Shown here one piece after another: positions 18,250 through 25,595 of a DNA stretch of 64,000 nt. The DNA comes from Clostridiales bacterium (GTDB taxonomy: Bacteria > Bacillota > Clostridia > Christensenellales > CAG-138). The translations under genes and the position numbers were made by a program. Numbering within the stretch: position 1 is the first letter of the stretch; the number at the start of each line of letters is the position of its first letter. The notes under the pieces are model-generated. The model saw only the letters and a list, made by a program, of their open reading frames with translations, had not been told where the DNA came from and ran no database searches. Location of the stretch: contig JAILRE010000018.1 in the NCBI GenBank assembly GCA_024698505.1, forward strand, positions 21,534 through 85,533, read 5' to 3'.

Positions 18250-18737
18250 AAAAGGTTTCGATCTATACGGACGGCGCCTGCTCGGGCAATCCGGGCATGG
18301 GCGGCTGGGCCGCAATACTGATGTACAGATCCGTCAGGAAAGAGATCTCGGGAAACGCGCTTGAAACGACGAATAACCGCATGGAGATAACCGCGGCGCT
18401 CGAGGGGCTTGAAGCTTTGAAGGAACCGTGCGCTGTGGATATCTATACGGACAGCGCGTATCTTTACAACGCGTTTCACGAAGGCTGGATCTATAATTGG
18501 ATTCGCAACGGGTTCGTAAAAACCAACAAGAAGCCAGTTGAGAATCGCGATCTCTGGGAGCGCATGATCGAGCTTACGCGAAAACACAAAGTCAACTGGA
18601 ACAAGGTCAAAGGTCACGCGGATAACGAATACAACAATCGCTGCGATCAGCTTGCAAGAGCCGAAATCAAGAAACTGCGTGAAACCGTCGATCCAAAGCC
18701 TTTGGAAGGGCTTGAAGCCCAAGAACCCCTAAAATAA
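18246..18737 (+). CDS. rnhA: Ribonuclease HI
   Basis: RNase HI cuts the RNA strand of RNA/DNA hybrids. The 163-residue protein starts at the ATG at 18246, which overlaps the preceding stop (ATGA); the ORF track's earlier start adds a basic leader that is out of family. All catalytic carboxylates are visible: D9 ('IYTDGACSGNPG'), E47 ('NNRMEITAALEG'), D69 ('IYTDSAY') and the late D in 'NNRCDQLARAE', plus the histidine in 'VKGHADN'. The basic 'FVKTNKKPVENRDLW' region matches the substrate-handling helix. Confidence 0.96.
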   Translation: MKKVSIYTDGACSGNPGMGGWAAILMYRSVRKEISGNALETTNNRMEITAALEGLEALKEPCAVDIYTDSAYLYNAFHEGWIYNWIRNGFVKTNKKPVENRDLWERMIELTRKHKVNWNKVKGHADNEYNNRCDQLARAEIKKLRETVDPKPLEGLEAQEPLK

Positions 18738-18759
18738 TATATTTCGCTGAAACGCACAT

Positions 18760-18797
18760 ACAACATTGCGTTAAACTTGTCTTTAACGCAATGTTGT
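18760..18797. repeat. 38-bp perfect inverted repeat (16-6-16) before the recombinase gene
   Basis: Arms ACAACATTGCGTTAAA and TTTAACGCAATGTTGT are exact reverse complements around the 6-base centre CTTGTC. It overlaps the -35 box and spacer of the recombinase promoter and is not followed by a T run, so it is not an ordinary terminator. Candidate roles are an autoregulatory operator or a dif-like crossover site for the adjacent recombinase. Confidence 0.85.
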
Positions 18798-18805
18798 GTT
18801 ATAAT
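18777..18805 (+). promoter_or_regulatory. Promoter of the tyrosine recombinase gene
   Basis: TTGTCT (18777-18782), 17 bases, TATAAT (18800-18805). The -35 box and spacer lie within the 38-bp palindrome. Confidence 0.75.
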
Positions 18806-18831
18806 GAGGATACTGACAAGGAGGCTTCCCC

Positions 18832-19932
18832 ATGAGCGAATACTCTATTGAAAAAACAAAAAAGTACACGCTTAAGCTGCGGGAGCTCGTTATGGAGCTT
18901 CCTCCGTGCTGCGGCGAGTTCTTTCGCGGAATCGAGCTCACGACCGGCATCATGACGAGATACGGTTACGCCGTCGATCTGCGCACTTTTTTCACTTATC
19001 TTTTGGGCACGAATATCTGCGACGGTCTTTCTTCCATGAAACAGATCGATTACGGCGTGCTTGAAAAAGTCGATTCTACCTGCATAGAATGTTTCCTCGA
19101 ATACGTTTCTCTTTATCAGCAGGACGATGATTCGGAGCTGATCGTCAACGGCGAACGCGCTAAAGCCAGGAAGCTTTCCGCGATACGCGCGCTGTTCAAG
19201 TATCTGTATAAAAAGGAGCGAATCAAGAACAACGCCCCCGCTCTCGTGGACACTCCGAAGCTTCACGAGAAGCCCATCATCAGGCTTGAGCCTGACGAGA
19301 TGTCAAGACTGCTGTCCACCGTTGAGAACGGCGACGGCTTAACCGAAAAGCAAAAAATATATCATCAGTCCAACGCGGTTCGCGATACGGCAATTATTAC
19401 ATTGTTTCTTGGTACTGGCATGCGTATTAGCGAGCTCGTCGGCATCGACATAGACGATCTCAATTTCATGTCCAACGAGGTCAGGATCACCCGCAAAGGC
19501 GGCAATGAGGAAATGATAGTATTCGGCTCCGAGGTTCGCCAAGCGCTCCTCCAATACATGATTTATCGCGAAGGCATGATCCCCGCCGAGGGGCATGAAA
19601 AGGCGCTTTTCCTCTCAATGCAGAAGAAGCGAATGAGCGTAAGATCCGTCGAGGTGCTCGTCAAAAAATACGCTCAGATTGCCGCCCCTTTGAAGAAGAT
19701 ATCGCCGCATAAGCTTCGCAGTACATACGGAACCATGCTTTACAGGGAGACAGGCGACATTTATCTCGTAGCTGACGTGCTCGGACATAAGGACGTCAAC
19801 ACGACGCGCAAGCATTACGCCGCCATGAGCGAGGATAAGCGCAGATACGCCGCGGAGGTTTTCAAACTGCGCTCCGATGATGAAAAGTCGGATGAAGATA
19901 CCGGCCTCTCCCCCGCCCCCGAGGACGAATAA
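18832..19932 (+). CDS. Tyrosine recombinase, XerS-like
   Basis: This 366-residue site-specific recombinase has an N-terminal SAM-like core-binding domain (about 10-130) and a complete catalytic domain. The catalytic residues can be placed at R198 ('GTGMRISELVG'), K222 ('TRKGGN'), H293 and R296 ('SPHKLRSTYG'), H319 ('LGHKDVNTT') and the nucleophile Y329 ('RKHYAAM'). Length and N-terminus resemble the single-recombinase XerS type and related chromosomal clostridial recombinases more than phage integrases. The neighbours are housekeeping genes, with no tRNA, excisionase or phage gene nearby. GGAGG lies upstream of the ATG. A role in chromosome-dimer resolution is possible but not shown. Confidence 0.88.
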   Translation: MSEYSIEKTKKYTLKLRELVMELPPCCGEFFRGIELTTGIMTRYGYAVDLRTFFTYLLGTNICDGLSSMKQIDYGVLEKVDSTCIECFLEYVSLYQQDDDSELIVNGERAKARKLSAIRALFKYLYKKERIKNNAPALVDTPKLHEKPIIRLEPDEMSRLLSTVENGDGLTEKQKIYHQSNAVRDTAIITLFLGTGMRISELVGIDIDDLNFMSNEVRITRKGGNEEMIVFGSEVRQALLQYMIYREGMIPAEGHEKALFLSMQKKRMSVRSVEVLVKKYAQIAAPLKKISPHKLRSTYGTMLYRETGDIYLVADVLGHKDVNTTRKHYAAMSEDKRRYAAEVFKLRSDDEKSDEDTGLSPAPEDE

Positions 19933-19960
19933 TCGAGCAAGTTCGGCATAAGAATGCAAT

Positions 19961-20821
19961 ATGAACTGTGCCGATAATAAAAAGACGCCGCGTCGTTTCA
20001 AAAAAGGCAAGGTCATCGCGCTGATCGTCCTTGCCTTTTCAATATCGTTTTTCTTTATTTCACTTAGGTTTTTTAATGACGATCCGGAAAGCGATCCTTA
20101 TCGGGAATGGCTTGAGATCAAAAAAGAGCCGCAGGTCGGATTGATCAGGATATGGCATATCGCAGAGATTAAGCCGTACGTCGGCAGTCTCTCGTCCTGG
20201 CTTTCCAAGCAGGCAGGCGCCTATAAGGATCGATTCATAGGCGTTTACTTTGACGTGCGCGCATACACGCTTGAGGATGCGCTTGAAAGGCTTAAGAACG
20301 GCGATCGGCCGGATATCATAAGCTTTCCCGAAGGATCGCTCGAAGCTTCGGGTTTTGCGGACGTGATTGCTTATTCCGTTCCCTATTGCGCGACGGGCAG
20401 CTTTGTCGTTTTCGATCCCGTTAAGGCGGCGGATACGCCTGTTGAGAAAATGGCTGCGTCTGCCGGTTCGCCCGAAGCTTTCAAAAAGGGAAAATGCTTT
20501 TCATGCGTCTGCGATATCCGCGGGCTCGGCGATCTTGAAAGAGCTCAGCTTGCCGGGAAATGCCCGTATTTTGAGGCGGAATCGTACCCCGAAGCGGGAT
20601 TCAAATATCAATCGATCGGTTACTTCAGCGGCGTTTCGGTTGAAAAGATCCCCTACATTTCCGGCTTTATAGAGCATATTTCGAATACCGCCGCGCAGGG
20701 TTCGCTGTGCGGTATAGGCCTTTTGCCCGTAAACGCCGGATTCGATATCGGTTTTGAGATCGAAGCGATAAGGAAACTGTACGAATCGTTTTGCGAAACA
20801 GCGATCAGGGAGACTTTATGA
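19961..20821 (+). CDS. Membrane-anchored extracellular protein, possibly solute-binding-protein-like
   Basis: The 286-residue product has a basic N-terminus followed by a single transmembrane anchor ('VIALIVLAFSISFFFISLRFF', about 18-38). The outer part contains 'RLIRIWH'-like and 'ALERLKNGDRPDIISFPEG' stretches that recall the first lobe of extracellular solute-binding proteins ('RIWHIAEIKPY' then 'RPDIISF'). No transporter genes are adjacent, so transport is doubtful. It follows the recombinase by 28 bases with a weak Shine-Dalgarno. I cannot assign a function. Confidence 0.65.
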   Translation: MNCADNKKTPRRFKKGKVIALIVLAFSISFFFISLRFFNDDPESDPYREWLEIKKEPQVGLIRIWHIAEIKPYVGSLSSWLSKQAGAYKDRFIGVYFDVRAYTLEDALERLKNGDRPDIISFPEGSLEASGFADVIAYSVPYCATGSFVVFDPVKAADTPVEKMAASAGSPEAFKKGKCFSCVCDIRGLGDLERAQLAGKCPYFEAESYPEAGFKYQSIGYFSGVSVEKIPYISGFIEHISNTAAQGSLCGIGLLPVNAGFDIGFEIEAIRKLYESFCETAIRETL

Positions 20822-20826
20822 TAAAC

Positions 20827-20855
20827 TTGCAATCTGGCGCAGTTTGTGTTAATAT
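20827..20855 (+). promoter_or_regulatory. Promoter candidate of the DUF6935-like gene
   Basis: TTGCAA, 17 bases, TAATAT (20850-20855), about 50 bases before the ATG at 20905. Confidence 0.5.
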
Positions 20856-20904
20856 ACTATTATCAAAAGTATCGATTGCCCGATACGGAAAGACGAGGTA
20901 AAAT

Positions 20905-21510
20905 ATGAGCTTCCTGGATTCCTTCCTCAAACGTTTGAGCGGCGAGATCAAGAAAAACGTCGGCTCCGATATAAAGGACAAGCTTAACAAGGCTGTCAAC
21001 GAGAAACAGAAAAAGATCGTGTTCGAAGCGCTTCCTACGAACGCGGAAGAACTAAAGGCGCTGCCCTTTGCCGATCTGCGCGATCCTTACGCCGTAGCCG
21101 CTATGACGGTCGCGGCGCTCTGCGTCTTCCCCAAGGACAGAGAAGCCTGCTATGAAATGATGAATTATCTGAAGGGGCCGCGTCCGCTCTCGCAGGTGGA
21201 TATGTCCTTCATACGAGACAGGTTCATGGACGGCGTTGATTACGTGCCTCGTTCCTATTTTGTTGGCACTTCCCCCGACAACGATTATTCCCCCTCCCTT
21301 CCTTACACCGTTAACGTGCTCGAACTTGCTCACAGCCGCGACCAGATAGGCGAGGGCTATCTCAGGCTCTTTATAAGGTCGTCGGGTGCGGATTCGGAGC
21401 GTTTCGTTGTTCTCAGGCATAAGCCTTCGACCGATCAGTGGTTCGTCTGGCAGTTCGAGGGCCTTCTGAGCGGGATAAGACAGCCCAAGAGCAAAGACGA
21501 ATGGGCATAA
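20905..21510 (+). CDS. Conserved clostridial protein of unknown function (DUF6935-like)
   Basis: This 201-residue soluble protein opens with an amphipathic helix ('FLDSFLKRLSGEIKKNVG') and contains 'MMNYLKGPRPLSQVDMSFIRDRFMDG' and 'YVPRSYFVGTSPDNDY'. From memory these match the Clostridia-specific DUF6935 family, whose role is not known. No signal peptide, membrane segment or catalytic motif is evident. GAGGTAAAAT gives a modest Shine-Dalgarno. A strong terminator follows directly. Confidence 0.7.
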   Translation: MSFLDSFLKRLSGEIKKNVGSDIKDKLNKAVNEKQKKIVFEALPTNAEELKALPFADLRDPYAVAAMTVAALCVFPKDREACYEMMNYLKGPRPLSQVDMSFIRDRFMDGVDYVPRSYFVGTSPDNDYSPSLPYTVNVLELAHSRDQIGEGYLRLFIRSSGADSERFVVLRHKPSTDQWFVWQFEGLLSGIRQPKSKDEWA

Positions 21511-21523
21511 AGACATAATAAAT

Positions 21524-21557
21524 AAAAGCACCGCCGGTTATCGCCGGCGGTGCTTTT
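21524..21557. terminator. Strong bidirectional terminator
   Basis: AAAAGCACCGCCGG, loop TTATCG, CCGGCGGTGCTTTT, a 14-bp perfect stem. It serves the plus-strand DUF6935-like gene and the convergent dockerin gene. Confidence 0.92.
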
Positions 21558-21573
21558 GATTTAAGACGGCAGT

Positions 21574-23973
21574 TTACTCGAGTCCCATACTTTTGCGGAT
21601 GATGCAGAGTGCATCGGCGCTGGTTACGTCGCCATCCTGATTATAATCGGCCAGGAACAGGGGAAGCTCCTCGAGTTCACAAAGGTTCATTGTGTAGCGA
21701 ACTACCAGCAGCGCGTCGGCGCTGTTAACTTCGTTGTTGAGGTTTACGTCGCCCAGCATGTATTTTCCGGGGTCGCCGCTGTAGGCAACGTTGTCGAGGA
21801 ATGCCATATCAAGGCCGTTGTCTACCGAGTAGTCCTTCTTGTAAGTCCATTTGAAAGTGTAGCTTCCCGTTGTTCCTGCGGTATACGTTTTCGTTGCGAA
21901 GCCGGTGCTGCCGCTGATATTGGCGACTTCAGCGCCGTTTGCGTAGAAAGTGAGCTTGTCATAGTTTGACTCACTGCTGACCGCCCAATCAAATGAAAGC
22001 GTCTCCCCCGCCTGCATGTCGATCGTAAGCTGTACGGTGGATTCGGAGTTGCTGACTTTTGCGTTCGACGAGTATCCGCAGATCCTTCCTTCGTAGTTTG
22101 TATCTACCGCCCAAGGATAGTCGCCCGTCGAGGTGAACTCAAGCGATCCGTTAAGAACGTTGAGCGCCTCGTCGAGGGTGGGCATGGGTTTTACTTCTAT
22201 CTCGATGCTTTTCTCGAAGGATCTGAAAGTCGTCAGATCCGTTGCCAGGATCGTGATAGTGACCGTACCGGGAGAAATGCCGCGGATAAGAGCGGAATAT
22301 CTGGATCCCGTTACGGTGGCTATGGATTCGTCTGAACTTGACCAAACAGCGTCATAGTTGTTTGCACCCGAGGGATAGCGGATCACTCTGAGCGAAAGGG
22401 TGTTTCCGACGTAAACGGAACCTTCCGACGGAGAGAGCGCGACGCCCCACAAATTCACGGGATCGGGATCGGGCTTCCTTTTTATGCCTATGTATTCAAG
22501 ATGCGAATCGGCGCCGCTCGCCGGGAAGTATAATCCGTCGATGGGCTTAATGACGATTGCGCCGCCGGCGGCAATGCTGCACTGCGAACCCGTGAAAACG
22601 ACCGGGCCGAGCAGATCGTAGGGATTCTGTACCGAGTGGTACTGCTCGGGATCGTAGCCATTCTGCGGAGTGAAGCCGTACAGACCGTCATACGAGACAG
22701 GGTCGTTTGCTACGAGAGCTATACGGAAGTTTTTAACGAGTTCGGACGTGTCAGCTCCGGTTGCGTTGGCGATAGCGGATACTGCGCTTCCGGTATTTGA
22801 GTACTGCTGTGTGATCGATTTGAATATCGTATTGCCGTAATGCGTGAACAGATACTGGCTGAAGAACGAGACCTGAGAATACAGCGGCAGCACGTTGGAA
22901 AGGCTGCTGTTCCATTTGTACATGGAATAGCCGTTATGAAGCTCGTAACCGGAAGTATAATTGAACTCGTGAGGAGGATTCAGCCAATCGTCGTTCCTGC
23001 TGTAATAATAGTTTTCCCAGCTCTGAATCCTGGGTATTACGGAGGAACCGGGATAGCAGATCTCCTCCGCAGCCGCGCTCATGCTCTCGTTCAGCCAGGT
23101 ATCCATACCGTTCGTGATGGAGTAATTGATCAGATGCTGGTACTCGTGGCAGAAAACGCTGTACGAGTTCTCGAGATCGTAAACGGGCTCGTTTGTACTC
23201 TGATTCACATAATAAACGCAGGGATACGTGTCGATATGGATCATGGGAACTGCGTTTGTGTTGAAATCATAGCTGGAGAAATAACCCGCTACGTAGCCGG
23301 AAGTGGATCCGGGCTGCCAGCTGTCGGCTATGTTGTAGTACATAAGATGCACTCTGCCGTCGCCCTGCGTACCGTTGCTGTGATCGCCGAAAGAACTGTT
23401 CATAAGATCGTAGATAGAGTCGAATTCTTCGGCAACGATCCCGGGATAAGTTGCGTCGATCACGTCGAGCGGGTAATAATTCGTGTTATTCTGAGCGGGC
23501 GTCCAGACGTAGCAATGCTCGCCCTTGGCAACGCATTTGAAGCTCAGCGACGAGGGACCGGGGCTGTAATTGCTGATCGTGAAAGTATGAGTATCGCCGA
23601 CGTTGTAGGAGACCCTTTCGCCCTCCTTGGGGCGGACGGAAGGCCTCAAAGCGTTCTGCTCCGCTATTTCGGCGTCAACGTCGATCCTGTACAGTACGTT
23701 TTCGCCGGACGGAGACTTGGCGTTCGGATCGACTTCGGTCTCGATCAGGCCGGACATGTCGCCCGTGGAATACTCCGTGCTCGTAGACGCGATCGTGGAC
23801 GGGTTGTAGATAACGACGTAGTCGCCTTCATAGCCGCCTGTCGGATCGGTGTCAAGCTCGAGGTGCCCGTCGCCCTGCAGCCTTTCTGGCTCATTTGCAA
23901 GGCTTACGGATGCGGGGATGCACCCGAGCATCAGGACGAGCGCCAATAAAACGGAAAGAACTCGTTTGGTCAT
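21574..23973 (-). CDS. Secreted metallopeptidase with Ig-like domain and C-terminal dockerin
   Basis: This 799-residue exported protein starts at the ATG at 23973, eight bases after GGAGG; the longer ORF-track start lacks a site. It has a signal peptide ('VLSVLLALVLMLGCIPASVSLA'), a zinc-metallopeptidase domain with HEYQH at about 276-280 and a downstream 'WLNESMSAAAEEI', reminiscent of hyicolysin-like M30 enzymes. A bacterial Ig-like (Big_2) domain follows ('VWSSSDESIATVTG', 'GISPGTVTITI'), then a beta-rich module, and finally a type I dockerin with two calcium loops ('DVNLNNEVNSADALLVVRY' and 'DYNQDGDVTSADALCIIRK'). A dockerin normally plugs into a cohesin on a scaffold; no cohesin is in the window. 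It is monocistronic. Confidence 0.88.
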   Translation of the reverse strand: MTKRVLSVLLALVLMLGCIPASVSLANEPERLQGDGHLELDTDPTGGYEGDYVVIYNPSTIASTSTEYSTGDMSGLIETEVDPNAKSPSGENVLYRIDVDAEIAEQNALRPSVRPKEGERVSYNVGDTHTFTISNYSPGPSSLSFKCVAKGEHCYVWTPAQNNTNYYPLDVIDATYPGIVAEEFDSIYDLMNSSFGDHSNGTQGDGRVHLMYYNIADSWQPGSTSGYVAGYFSSYDFNTNAVPMIHIDTYPCVYYVNQSTNEPVYDLENSYSVFCHEYQHLINYSITNGMDTWLNESMSAAAEEICYPGSSVIPRIQSWENYYYSRNDDWLNPPHEFNYTSGYELHNGYSMYKWNSSLSNVLPLYSQVSFFSQYLFTHYGNTIFKSITQQYSNTGSAVSAIANATGADTSELVKNFRIALVANDPVSYDGLYGFTPQNGYDPEQYHSVQNPYDLLGPVVFTGSQCSIAAGGAIVIKPIDGLYFPASGADSHLEYIGIKRKPDPDPVNLWGVALSPSEGSVYVGNTLSLRVIRYPSGANNYDAVWSSSDESIATVTGSRYSALIRGISPGTVTITILATDLTTFRSFEKSIEIEVKPMPTLDEALNVLNGSLEFTSTGDYPWAVDTNYEGRICGYSSNAKVSNSESTVQLTIDMQAGETLSFDWAVSSESNYDKLTFYANGAEVANISGSTGFATKTYTAGTTGSYTFKWTYKKDYSVDNGLDMAFLDNVAYSGDPGKYMLGDVNLNNEVNSADALLVVRYTMNLCELEELPLFLADYNQDGDVTSADALCIIRKSMGLE

Positions 23974-24019
23974 TTGAATAACCTCCGGATCATTTATTTC
24001 AGCATAACTGCTTTCAAAT

Positions 24020-24048
24020 ATAATAAAACAAATCCTCCTGTTTTGCAA
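24020..24048 (-). promoter_or_regulatory. Promoter of the dockerin peptidase gene
   Basis: On the minus strand TTGCAA (24043-24048), 17 bases, TATTAT (24020-24025), about 45 bases before the start codon. Confidence 0.7.
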
Positions 24049-24096
24049 GCAAAAGATTATTCCGAAAATATAATATTTTACTTGTTGGCGAGGGGG

Positions 24097-24125
24097 TTAC
24101 GCGCAATGGATTGTTATGGTATAAT
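24097..24125 (+). promoter_or_regulatory. Promoter candidate of the ornithine operon
   Basis: A perfect TATAAT (24120-24125) lies 60 bases before ord. The -35 position has only TTACGC at 17 bases, which suggests an activator or alternative control. Confidence 0.55.
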
Positions 24126-24133
24126 ATGTATTT

Positions 24134-24147
24134 GGGAATTTGTTCCC
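24134..24147. promoter_or_regulatory. Candidate operator at the ornithine operon start
   Basis: GGGAA-TTTG-TTCCC, a perfect 5-4-5 palindrome, begins about at the expected transcription start, 8 bases after TATAAT. No regulator gene is adjacent. Confidence 0.4.
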
Positions 24148-24185
24148 GTCTATACATCGAATCTTATTATCACGGAGGTTTAATT

Positions 24186-25232
24186 ATGGAAAACGTTAGG
24201 GTTGCTATTTGGGGTTTCGGCGCGATGGGTTCCGGTATCGCAAGGATGCTCCTCGGCAAAAAGGGCGTTGAGATCACAGGTGTATGCGACATGTGGGATA
24301 AGCTCAACGGTATGAGCATCTTCGACCGTCTCGGCATCGAAAGGGGCGACCGCAAGGACGTCCGCATCTCCAACGACATCAATTCCGTCATCTATAAAGG
24401 GGCGGCAGACGTGGCTATCGTCGCAACCGATTCCTTCGTTCCCGCGGTGTTCCCCAAGATCAAGTTCGTTCTTGAGAACGGCATAAACGTCGTAACCACC
24501 GCCGAGGAAATGAGCTACCCCAAGGCGCAGCATCCCGAGCTTGCCGCGGAGCTTGACCGCATCGCCAAGGAAAACGGCGTTTCCGTTCTCGGCACCGGCA
24601 TCAATCCCGGCCTCATGATGGACCTCCTCGCTATATGCCTCTCCGGATGTATGATCGACGTTGAGAGCGTTATGTGCAAGCGCGTCAACTCCCTCTCCCC
24701 CTTCGGTCCCGCCGTTATGAAGGAGCAGGGCATCGGCATCACCGTAGACGAGTTCAACAAGGGCGTTGAGGACGGCACTCTTGCCGGTCACGTCGGCTTT
24801 GAAGAGTCCGCCGGCATGATCGCAGAGGCTCTCGGCTGGAAGATCAACAAGTTCGAAAAGCAGATGGCCCCCATCGTCACCAGCGTTGACCGCAAGGCTC
24901 CCTACGGCTTTGCCGCCGCGGGCAACGTCGCAGGCGTTAACATGACCGCTCAGGCCTACGTTGACGGCAAGATGAGGATCGACCTCATTCATCCTCAGCA
25001 GATCGAGCCCGAGATGGAAGGCACGCATACCGGCGATTACGTCGTTATCGAGGGCACTCCCTCCATCCACGTCGCAAACACCCCCGAAGTTGAGGGCGGT
25101 CTCGGCACCATTGCCATGTGCGTAAACATGATCCCCCACGTCATCAACGCCAGGCCTGGCCTCAAGACCATGATCGACCTGCCCGTTCCCCATGCCATCA
25201 TGGGCGACTTCCGCGACTACATAGAAAAATAA
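24186..25232 (+). CDS. ord: 2,4-diaminopentanoate dehydrogenase
   Basis: Ord oxidatively deaminates (2R,4S)-2,4-diaminopentanoate to 2-amino-4-oxopentanoate with NAD(P)+, the third step of reductive-branch ornithine fermentation. The 348-residue protein opens with a Rossmann nucleotide-binding fold ('VAIWGFGAMGSGIARMLL') and has a dihydrodipicolinate-reductase-like C-terminal half ('GTGINPGLMMDLLAI'). I place the start at 24186, after GGAGG, instead of the ORF track's 24111. It is the first gene of a nine-gene cluster. Codon use is strongly C-ending, as expected for a highly expressed catabolic gene. The identity rests on sequence flavour plus the diagnostic gene order. Confidence 0.93.
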   Translation: MENVRVAIWGFGAMGSGIARMLLGKKGVEITGVCDMWDKLNGMSIFDRLGIERGDRKDVRISNDINSVIYKGAADVAIVATDSFVPAVFPKIKFVLENGINVVTTAEEMSYPKAQHPELAAELDRIAKENGVSVLGTGINPGLMMDLLAICLSGCMIDVESVMCKRVNSLSPFGPAVMKEQGIGITVDEFNKGVEDGTLAGHVGFEESAGMIAEALGWKINKFEKQMAPIVTSVDRKAPYGFAAAGNVAGVNMTAQAYVDGKMRIDLIHPQQIEPEMEGTHTGDYVVIEGTPSIHVANTPEVEGGLGTIAMCVNMIPHVINARPGLKTMIDLPVPHAIMGDFRDYIEK

Positions 25233-25239
25233 ACCGCAT

Positions 25240-25271
25240 TCGGGAAGCCGGACGATCGTCCGACTTCCCGA
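25240..25271 (+). other. Intercistronic hairpin between ord and ortA
   Basis: TCGGGAAGCCGGAC and GTCCGACTTCCCGA pair over 14 positions with one mismatch around GATC. No T run follows, so it is more likely an mRNA processing or stability element than a terminator. Confidence 0.7.
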
Positions 25272-25295
25272 GTTATATTGAAATTGGAGGTATTT

Positions 25296-25595
25296 ATGGC
25301 AAAGAAAGGCGATTGGGTGCAGATCCACAATATCGTTCTGCCGCCCGAGGAGCGCTCTTCCGCTCTTCCCGAGGATACAAAGGTCAATCCTCTTGAGATG
25401 TGGGTAAAGGGCTACCTGCAGGAGGACGCCGAGATCGGCGACGTTGCCGAGGTCGTTACCCGCACCGGCCGTCACGCCAAGGGCGAGGTCGTCAAGGTCA
25501 ACCCCTATTTCGAGCATAACTTCGGTTTCTTCGTACCCGAGGTGCTTGAGATCGGCGATATGGTGCGCAAGATCACGTTCGGAGGTGAAGACTGA
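25296..25595 (+). CDS. ortA: 2-amino-4-oxopentanoate thiolase, alpha subunit
   Basis: OrtA is the small partner of OrtB in the CoA-dependent cleavage of 2-amino-4-oxopentanoate to acetyl-CoA and alanine. The 99-residue product has the beta-rich 'GDWVQIHNIVLPPEERS' start and 'VVTRTGRHAKGEVV' that characterise this small subunit. I take the ATG at 25296, preceded by GGAGG, not the ORF track's in-frame start six codons earlier. Its stop overlaps the ortB start (TGATG), so the two subunits are translationally coupled. Confidence 0.92.
   Translation: MAKKGDWVQIHNIVLPPEERSSALPEDTKVNPLEMWVKGYLQEDAEIGDVAEVVTRTGRHAKGEVVKVNPYFEHNFGFFVPEVLEIGDMVRKITFGGED

Noticed and set aside
18738-18831. Palindrome as rnhA terminator
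   Set aside because: No T run follows either arm, and the element overlaps a good promoter for the next gene.
18832-19932. Tyrosine recombinase as integrase of a mobile element
   Set aside because: No tRNA, direct-repeat attachment sites, excisionase, phage or conjugation genes nearby, and the flanks are housekeeping genes with similar codon use.
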